From Strigamia acuminata (Eukaryota; Arthropoda; Chilopoda; Geophilomorpha; Linotaeniidae): a DNA stretch of 64,000 nucleotides. The first letter of the stretch is position 1. Every line of letters begins with the position of its first letter. Below the pieces are notes generated by a model. That model was not told the DNA's origin, did no database searches, and worked only from the letters and a program-made list of their open reading frames with translations. The stretch lies in assembly GCA_949358305.1 (NCBI GenBank), contig OX442314.1, forward strand, positions 41,548,581 to 41,612,580, read 5' to 3'. Both the position numbers and the translations under genes were made by a program. Below are positions 56,147 to 64,000 of this stretch, piece after piece.

Positions 56147-56497
56147 TTAACAATCAACAAATGCAAATTGCTGCACAATCTTTCCAAACGACCATTCAAC
56201 ACACTCTCGAAAAACAGACATGCTGGAATTCCAAGTCTGCTGGTCCTCAGTTAAAATTGCATTTGGGAATGGTCTCATCAATTGTTCTCGAAATGGGTAA
56301 CCTTTATCCCCATATAAACAGAATCCCTTACAGTACACTTTCAACTGGTTCGGAAGTTTCGTGTCACTTAGCATAAATGAATCATGGCGTCGGCCAGAAT
56401 ATGGCAAACTTAAATGCAATGCAATAACACCCCATTTGGCAGGGTGATAGATTGAAATTTTAAAAGTGCTGCCTTTTACGTGCACTGTAAAGTTCAC
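56147..56497 (-). pseudogene. PIF/Harbinger-type transposase fragment (DDE_Tnp_4)
   Basis: The frame has GRRHDSFMLSDT, LYGDKGYPFREQLMRPF and VFRECVEWSFGKIVQQFAF. H-D-S-x-x-x, G-D-x-G-Y (second catalytic Asp) and R-x-x-V-E-x-x-F-G (catalytic Glu) are the hallmark blocks of Harbinger/HARBI1 transposases. The first catalytic Asp and the N-terminus are cut off at 56497, where a YqaJ fragment abuts. A MADF accessory gene, which Harbinger elements often carry, is not adjacent. Confidence 0.75.
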
Positions 56498-56504
56498 GTT
56501 TTAG

Positions 56505-56990
56505 GGCCATGTTCATAGCCCAATTGGTCCAATTGGTAATAATTGGGAAAAATACTCGTAGGTCGATTTGAGGATTAGCTTGCCGTTTTGAATGACTTTA
56601 AGTGATTTTTTTTTCAACTGCCTGCAAAGGCGGTTAATTCTTTGCACACGCCGGGCACTTCACTTCAACAATTGCATCTGTTCCAATTATGGCATCAGGA
56701 CTGGCTCCCAAGTATCCCTTCTCCAGATCCACAAATAACCCACATGCAATTGCTTTCAACCCATACACTTCTGCAAACTTTGCTATAAGAAATGGCTCAC
56801 TGTCATTTCCATAACGCATGCCCTGAGTTTTTACAGCAGAATATAAAATTGTCAGCACATTGGTTTTGCACGAAGTTGAAGGCCGCATTTTACAGATTTG
56901 TCCGTACACCGAGGCTGTTAATCTTGGTTGTCGTTCCTGCAGCCAAACAGGTGACATGGCTTGACAACAGTTATTATTTCTATACAATGT
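56505..56990 (-). pseudogene. YqaJ-type recombinase, most complete copy
   Basis: The frame at 56634-56987 runs uninterrupted through QERQPRLTASVYGQI, GNDSEPFLIAKFAEVYGL, GLFVDLEKGYLGASPDAIIG and DAIVEVKCPACAKN. It therefore contains both acidic metal-ligand positions (Asp of ASPD, Glu of VEVK) and the catalytic Lys. A frameshift near 56634 separates the remaining C-terminal segment (56505-56630). YqaJ-type enzymes are 5'-3' exonucleases paired with annealing recombinases in phages. In animals they occur within transposon proteins. Confidence 0.65.
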
Positions 56991-57024
56991 GATGCAACGA
57001 TCCGTGATTGTATAACGTATTGAA

Positions 57025-59375
57025 ATTAATTCTCCTAAACTACAACATTAGGTTGGATCCCAAAGACTGACGGCAAGTTACCGAAAAGAGCTGATGTTAT
57101 TGTATCCGCGCTTGAAGCGAGCATATCCGACTGCCGAAGAATTTTTAAATCCCTGTAAGCACAGTACAGTACTGTACGTTAGTAACCAATACAATGGCTT
57201 CAATTTGATCTTGCGTTAAAGTGCCATTGCTCGATCCAACACTCCACGTGCAGATTACGTTGTGTGGCGATTTGGAGACAGCAGACGAATAATTGGTGCT
57301 AAGTACACTGCCTACGCGAATGCCGAAATAAACGACCCGGAACCAGTGATATTACGAAGTAGATTTGCAAAGAAATCTTTTGCGGAAACCAAAGGTACAT
57401 CAATGCGAACAGAAACAACTCCAACAAAAACAAATCCACGATTTACTTTACTCAATACGTTCAGAATAGAGGGCGGCAGGGCCGAATTTAGCATTGGCTA
57501 AAGAAGCTGCAGCGTAGAGCTCTATCTGTGACTACGGGCCCCATATTTGTTCTAGTTTAGGGCCCCACGATACCCAATTCCAGTCTGTCATCTTATCTTA
57601 TTTGTTTTTGTTTTTGAAATGGAGTTATTTGTTTATTTCACTTGATTTGTTAATTTATCTTCCAAATCTGTACCCAAAACAGGCGCAACAACAGGTCAAA
57701 CATCAGGTCAAATATCAGGAGTAGCGACCCCAGGAACGATCTCCCAATCTAGTTCCAAAAATGTTGTGTGGAAAATGCCAAATTTGGCTGCACCAGATTT
57801 GCACAAACATTTAAAAACGAACACCAACATAATCCCGAAGCCACCACCAGGAGGCTTGCCGGGATTCGATTCCAAATACACAAAACTTGTGTCCGGTGCT
57901 TGGGCAGAGGATATACCTGCTTTGAGAGTGACCACGACTATGGGCGTTGACTGTGTTTTGTATCCATTTTCTCTTATTCTACCGACTTAGAGTTAATTAA
58001 GTTATTTGCTGCTTATTAGTTATTACCCTTAACGATATTTAGCCATTCGTCCGGCGAATTAGCAGCGTTATCATGCATAGATTTAGCGGCTAAAGAATTA
58101 ATAATTGGGGCGGTCTACGATTTAGATGGCAGCTTGGTGGGAAGTGCCATTAACAGTCAACTCATCTCGGCGTACAGACCAAATGGAGATATATGGTAAG
58201 TGATGTGGTTGTTAAGTCCCAGAGTTGAAAAATTCTATGCGTATTACGGGGCAGTTTTAAGACATTTTCAAACCACCCGGACCCGTTTTTAGACATTTTT
58301 ACCATTCTGGACCAATTTTTAAACATTTTTACACATACTGGGCCCGTTTTCGACAGTTTTGCTCATTATGGGCGTCTGCAATCATCCCCTGGATTAATGA
58401 GACATAAACATAAAACTTTTCAGGTTTCATTCTACCCCTGACGGTGGAATGCTATTTGATTACGCTACGAATGAATATAAAATATGGAAAACACTGCCTC
58501 CCTGGAACGAAGCAAACGTGCTCGAGTTGCAGGTTGTTAATAGAAAGTTTCAAATTAACTCGTTCTGCGTTGTTCTGAATTATCAACAATTTCAGCTAAC
58601 CAAGACTATAGCGTTGCGGTATATGGGAATCGGAAAACACTCATTATTGTACAGATCTAAAAAAGATAATTTTTACCTCACTCAGAGAAGGCCTGCAGGA
58701 GTTCCAGTGGAAAGTCAATCCGAAGCCCTTTCTAGCATACCAGCTGAAAGCGAAGAAACCCCCAAAAGAGCATCGTGTGTTGCAATTAATTCGCACGAAA
58801 TAGTAAAATGCGCCATGGAAGACATCTCTAATTTGAAAAAAAAATACAGCGAATTGAAGTCAATAAAGACAAGCATACAGTATTACCACTTGAAATCATT
58901 TGATTTTGATTTTTTATATCAAAGTAAGAAAGAATTTTTTTCTTTTCTTTTATTCATATCAGATTGTTGTTCCAAAAGATGGACGCATTGTTTTCGCTAT
59001 TTTTTCATATGCAGGAGATTAAAGGTAACAATAATTATGGTAATCTCTCATAGATATATTATTAAATTCCTGTTCTCCCCGAATTTAGATGCTGGCTCAA
59101 AAAGTGAAATTGTGTAAGATATTACCTGGAACTCTTTAAAATTTAACCACTTGATGAAATACGAGTAAAATTACAGCCAGGTTTCCCCCAATTTGGAATA
59201 CCCAACTCTTGTTCACAAAATACGCGAGGTAATAATTTGTCCACTTATACTCAGACAGCAAATAATTTATCAGAAAGCTCGTTTGCAAGCAGCAGCAACT
59301 CAAGGACTCGGTAGTAGACAGTTAAATAATAATAAAATAGATGTAAAAAAAACATGTTTATATTTATAATTAGAG
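57025..59375 (+). repeat. First copy of a roughly 2.3-kb direct duplication
   Basis: The sequence aligns, with moderate divergence, to 61660-64000. The offset is about 4.6 kb. The duplicated unit covers the 5' two-thirds of the ERICH6-like gene, introns included, so it arose by DNA-level duplication. Confidence 0.8.
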
Positions 59376-60343
59376 GTTAAGCCCTCCGTTACGACCAAAA
59401 CATGGCTGCAGTGCAATTGTAGTAGTAGCGAAATCCCAATTTTGTCCGATATTGAAATTCAAGAATACGTGGAAACCAGAGCACCGTCGAAACAAATGCT
59501 AATCATTTGCATCATAAATTCCAAGTAATGTTAGATATTACTAGCCACATTCATAAAGTAATGTTTAACTTGCAATTAAACATGTTTTGTTGTTTTGTTT
59601 TGCCCACTGCGACTGAAAACCGACTAAATCGGCCGCAAAAGCAATTTAAATATATCGTTCAAAATGCTGTTTAGTCTAAATTTCTTTACGAATGCGCCTA
59701 CTGTGTATTACGAATTTCTTTTTCTCTTTTCTTCGAACAAAGCACTGCAGTTGCTGCTGAAGCCGAGGAAATGCTGGGTGAAATGTATCTGGTACAGCAT
59801 AGAAAGCACAAGAGGCCTTGTATTCAGGTGCATAACTTTGATTTTTCTGTCTGAAATGAAAAGAGAAAAAATGCGTTTCAATTTGAAATGTTCAGGTGCC
59901 GTTGGACAGTTACCGACTGCTCAGGTACGACGTTTTTTCTGCTGTACAAGGTACAGAGAGGACAGTGCCGTGGCTCGTTGAAAAATACCAAGTTGTCGAG
60001 AACATGGTTATGGTATGGTTATTATATCGAAAGAAAAAAAAAAGATATTTAAATTGTTTTGATTCGGTAGATGTTTTTGAAAAGTAAACTTTTATTCTGC
60101 AATTTTTATTTCAATGGGTACGGATTAGATCAGCACAACTTGCTCATACAAATTCGTCGTTGTTTTGATAAGGCTCGAAAAGTAATTCATTTGCCGTCAG
60201 ATTTTAAATTTGGGTCAAGTTTTGTATATTCGCCAATTCCACAACCAATGCCAAAAACACCGATCGGAGTTTTTGGGTCAAGTTTTTCACTTCCGCCAAT
60301 TCAACAATCGACTCAAGACACACCGATTAAAGTTTCAATTTAA
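57225..60343 (+). CDS. ERICH6/FAM194-like gene, multi-exon, copy 1
   Basis: Exon blocks on the plus strand with GT-AG borders: about 57225-57400 (ADYVVWRFGDSRRIIGAKYT); 57684-57990; 58043-58195 (SSGELAALSCIDLAAKE, then YRPNGDIW); 58424 to about 58925 (FHSTPDGGMLFDY and KIWKTLPPWNEANVLELQV); 58963-59024; about 59177-59310; 59373-59524 (CSSSEIPILSDIEIQEYVET and QMLIICI); about 59752-59827 (EEMLGEMYLVQHRKHKRPC); 59896-60012 (SYRLLRYDVFSAVQG); 60071-60343 (YFNGYGLDQHNLLIQIRR, then LPSDFKFG). The G-x-L-A, IPxLSDIE, FRLxxYD, FNGYG and LPxDFKF blocks in this order are those of the FAM194/ERICH6 domain. The C-terminus ends in two FGSSF repeats. Exon borders are approximate and the 5' end is uncertain. 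Confidence 0.7.
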
Positions 60344-61659
60344 TAAGAAAACACGGATGTTTTGCTGTTTTGTTTTATTGTTTTTGTTGCTAGTAGTTGT
60401 TAGAAGTTTTTTAAATAAAAGAACACCTTTCTGTTTGCACTGTTGTAGGTTTTATTGTGCGCTACACACTACAGTATAAGAATCAGTACCACATATATCA
60501 CATCAACAAAAAGTGTAATTACAGTGGGTTTCAATGCACTGTTTTTACAACATTGGATTGGCAATTGTACAATTTTTGTAACAGATGACAAACAAATTTC
60601 TGAGTGGCTGTATAATTATGCAACACTGCAAAAAGGAAAAAATTTGCTTTTCAATTGTGGCCAGTAGTTTTATTTCCGGTTCAGAGGTGCTTTTATATGC
60701 AAATCACGAACCGGAACTGGAAATGACATATTGAAGATTTCCGGAATGTAAATTCGCCAATCGCATGACTTTTTGAGAAAGTGAGATGTCAAGAAGAAAT
60801 GATGAAATTAAGTTGCAATAAAAATATGAATAAACAAGCAATTAATCAAAGTAACTAATTAGCTTTTTATTCTTTTAACACAGTATTTACGTATTTATTG
60901 TGATTCTTTCTTCTGACCTCGGAATCACATCAACAAGTTTTCTTCTTCTATTCTTACGACTTCTTTTCCGGTCGTTTCTCGTTTTACTTAACGACTATTC
61001 CAACGCGACACAAACGAGTCTATTGTTGACTGAGAATGACAAAAAAATCGTCAGCTATGATGAAATGAAAAGTCAACAATACTCTCCATGGTAACGTGGA
61101 CGTCCTTCTAATTTCACAGCTATGGCGGCTACTGTGAGTTCCAGTGTTGTTTTCCAAGACAATATTCTGTAGAATCTAACCGTGTTCTACTAAACTTGGC
61201 CTAATATTCTTGAGTATGTCTCAACCCTAGCTAGGGTTGAGGACATGTGAAAGGAGAACCAAATAAAGGTGACTATACTTGTGGGTTTTGAGAGTCGACT
61301 GATTTAATGTGTTCAAACAATAAGAGATGTTGCCAAGGAATTCCCTTGGCAACTTACAATAGTATTGTTGCCAAAGCAACAATGGTGTAAAAGTAAGTAC
61401 ATTGATTATTTGAATTTCGACAGTTAAAATGGCGGACACAACATATTCTCAAAATCCCGAAAATGTAAATTATTTTGCCAAATTATTTAGCAAACAAACA
61501 GAAATTAATTAATTGATCAAAATTAATCAATCCTTATTGCTGTAGAACACCGATACTCTTCGACGAGTTGCCTAAAATTACGAAATTTACACTCTCATCT
61601 AAAGAATGTTTCAACAAAGGTACAATTTTACGTTTCAATTTTACAGATAACGCATTTAA
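60344..61659. other. Spacer between ERICH6-like copies
   Basis: A 64-codon plus frame at 60900-61094 (hydrophobic start, then TSLLLTENDKKIVSYDE) is the best candidate and is unrecognised. An inverted GGCAACATTG/CAATGTTGCC-type pair around 61330-61385 and CCCTAGCTAGGG near 61227 are the only structures noted. Confidence 0.35.
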
Positions 61660-64000
61660 ATTAATTCTCCTAAACTATAACATTAGGTTGGGTTCCTGCG
61701 ACTGACGGAAGGTTACAGAACAGAGCTAATGTTATTGTATCCGCGCTTGAAGCGAGCATAGCCGACTGCCGAAGAATTTTTAAATCCCTGTAAGTACAGT
61801 ACAGTACTCTACGATAGTAACCAATACAATGAATCTGATGTTGTGCTAAAGTGCCATTGCTCGACTCAAAACCCCACCTGCGGATTACGTGGTGTGGCGA
61901 TTTGGAGACAGCAAACGAATAATTGGTGCTATGTACACTAAACACGCGCCTGCTGAAATAAACGACCAGGAACCAAAGATGTTTGCAAGCAGATCTCCAA
62001 CGGACACCCTAGGTACATCAATGTAAACAGAAACAACTCCGACAAAAACAAATACAGGGCTGAATTGACCATTGGCTAAAGATTGTGAGAAGCCCCTGTT
62101 CTGTCATATGAGGGCTCCATATTTGTTCAAGTTTGGGGTTTCACGATACCTAAATCCAGCCTGTAACCATATCTTATTTTAGTTGTTTTTGTTTTTGAAA
62201 TGGAGTTATTCGTTTATTTCACTTGGTTTGTTAACTTATCTTCCAAATCTGTACACAAAACAGGCGCAACACCAGGTCAAGCATCAGGAGTAGCGACCCC
62301 AGGAACGATCTCCCGAGCTAGTTCCAGACTAAGTGTTGTGTCGAAAATGCCAATTTTGGCTGCACCACATTTGTTAAGACATTTGAAATCGGGCGCCAAC
62401 ATAAAGCCGAAGCCACAACCAGAAGGCTTACCGGGATCCGCGTCCAAACGCACGAAACTTATTTCCGGTGCTTGGGCAGAGGATATACGGCCAATGAGAG
62501 TGTTCACGACTAGTGGTCTTGACACAATTTTGTATCTCTTTTCTCTTATTAAATCGATTTAAAGTTAGTTAAGTTATTTGCCGCTTATTGGCTTTCTTTA
62601 ACGGTATTCAGCTATTCGTCCGGCCAATTAGCAGCGATAACATGCATAGATTTAGCGGCTAAATCGATAATAATGGGACTGGTGTTTGATTTAAGTGGGC
62701 GCGTTGTGGGAACTTGCATTAAAGATATAATCCTCACAGGCTACCTACCGAATGGAGATATATCGTAAGTGATGTGGTTGTTAAGTCCCACAGTTGAAAA
62801 ATTCTGTACATAATACATATTATGAGGCAGTTTTAAGACATTTTTAATTTTACATCACCTGGACCCGTTTTTAGATACTTTTACCATTCTGGACCTATTT
62901 TTAGACATTTGTACACATACTGGGCCCGTTTTAGATTTATGGATTAGTGAGAAAAAAATTGTCGGAGCAGATAGGGGTCTGCAATCAGACCCTGAAGTAA
63001 TGAAAAACATAAACATTAAACTTTTCAGGTTTCGTTCTACGCCTGATGGTGGAATGGTATTTGATCCCACTAGCAAACAATATTTTATTTGGAAAGGAGT
63101 GCCTCCCTGGAACAATACAAACGTGTTAGAGATGGATGTAAATAATAAAAAGTTTCGGTTTAACTCGTTCTGGAATTGTTCTGAATTATCAACAATTTCA
63201 GCTAACCGAGCATATAGCGTTACGGTTTATGGGAACCACAAAGCACTCATTAATGTACAGATCTAAAGTAGATAATTTTTACCTCACTGCGAAACCGCCC
63301 GACAAAACTGAAGGAAATACAGAGGGGAGTCAATCCGCAGGCCCTTCTATAGAAGAGCCAGCCAAAAGGAAAGAAACCAGCAAAAGAACACCTTGTGTCG
63401 CAATGAATACGCAAGAAATAATAAAATGCGCCTTAGAAGACATCTCTAATTTGAAAAAAAAATATAGGGAATTAAAGTCAATAAAGACAAACATACAGTA
63501 TTACAACTTGAAATCATTTGATTTTGTTTTTTTATATCAAAGTAACAAAGAATTTTTTCCTTTATTTCTATTTCAGGCTGTTGTTTCAAAAGATGGATGC
63601 ATTGTTTTCGTTTTTTTTTCATCTGCAGGATATTAAAGGTAACAATAATTATGGTAATCTCTCATAGATATATTATTAAATTCCTGTTCTCTCCGAATTC
63701 AGATGCTGGCTCAAAAAGTTAAATTGTGTAAGATATTACCAGTAACTTTTTAAACTTTACAACTTGATGAAATACGCGTAAAATTTCAGCGAGGCTTCCC
63801 CCAAATTGGGACAACCAACTCTTTTACCTAAAATACGCGTGTCAATGATTTGTCCACTAATACTCAGGCAGCAGTTGATTTATCAGAAAGCCCGTTTGGA
63901 AGCAGCAGCAGCTCAAGGACTCGGTAGTAGACAGTCAAATAATAGCGAAATGGATAAAAAAAACATGTTTATATTTCTTATTAGAGGTTAAACCCTCCTT
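61660..64000 (+). pseudogene. ERICH6/FAM194-like gene, copy 2, cut by the window end
   Basis: Blocks parallel copy 1: DYVVWRFGDSKRIIGAMYT, ISGAWAEDIRPMRVFTTSG, SIIMGLVFDLSGRVVGTCIK, then PNGDIS before a GT donor, FRSTPDGGMVFDPTSKQYF, PPWNNTNVLEMDVNNKKF, a KKKYRELKSIKTNIQYYNL helix, and KIRVSMICPLILRQQ. Differences from copy 1 are spread over all codon positions. The exon homologous to 58424-58925 contains a frameshift near 63165 that puts the downstream part (63229-63535) in another frame, so this copy is probably inactive. The 3' exons lie beyond 64000. Confidence 0.6.

Noticed and set aside
59177-59260. 26-nt intron (GTAATAATTTG...CTCAG) in the ERICH6-like gene
   Set aside because: Too short to splice. 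The frame through KIREVIICPLILRQQ is open across it and conserved in copy 2.

Overview
This window is repeat-dense metazoan nuclear DNA. Ty3/gypsy, BEL/Pao, copia and DIRS retroelements, P-like, PIF/Harbinger-like and YqaJ-associated DNA-transposon relics, foldback elements, and interrupted genes with GT-AG introns all point to an invertebrate, most likely an arthropod. I cannot place it more precisely. There is nothing bacterial: no operons, CRISPR array, tRNA or rRNA was recognised.

Two very large, apparently complete Ty3/gypsy-type LTR retrotransposons dominate, both on the minus strand. Element 1 (9498-23873, 14.4 kb) has 672-bp LTRs that look identical and an ACAG target duplication. Its order is gag, then pol in the -1 frame, then a 928-codon third ORF. 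Element 2 (37807-50677, 12.9 kb) has 821-bp LTRs that look identical and a CCTG duplication. Its order is gag, a canonical -1 frameshift heptamer, pol, then a third gene that reads as two exons split by a 560-nt intron. Neither third protein looks like an envelope. Element 1's third protein begins with two perfect CxxCxGxG (DnaJ-type) zinc motifs, and two older relics (24.5-25.3 kb and 30.1-30.7 kb) carry recognisable versions of the module. Element 1 is also heavily enriched in the word TTGCGC/GCGCAA and carries AT-hooks in a long Pro/Ser/Thr linker inside pol.

The rest is layered older debris. 0-9.5 kb: YqaJ-type recombinase fragments, a MADF/C2H2 gene, a P-like transposase tail, a DIRS reverse transcriptase split by a GC-rich MITE, a 768-bp foldback element, an unrecognised protein relic, and short ubiquitin-derived segments into which element 1 inserted. 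24-37.8 kb: BEL, copia and gypsy fragments, a decayed MADF gene, a 26-bp minisatellite, and a gypsy RT relic into which element 2 inserted. 50.7-57 kb: a decayed multi-exon gene broken by a second 768-bp foldback, the 3' end of a copia element, an ABT1/ESF2 pseudogene, and a Harbinger transposase fragment.

The clearest host gene is at 57.2-60.3 kb: a multi-exon ERICH6/FAM194-like gene on the plus strand. A second, partly degenerate copy starts near 61.7 kb and runs off the window end.
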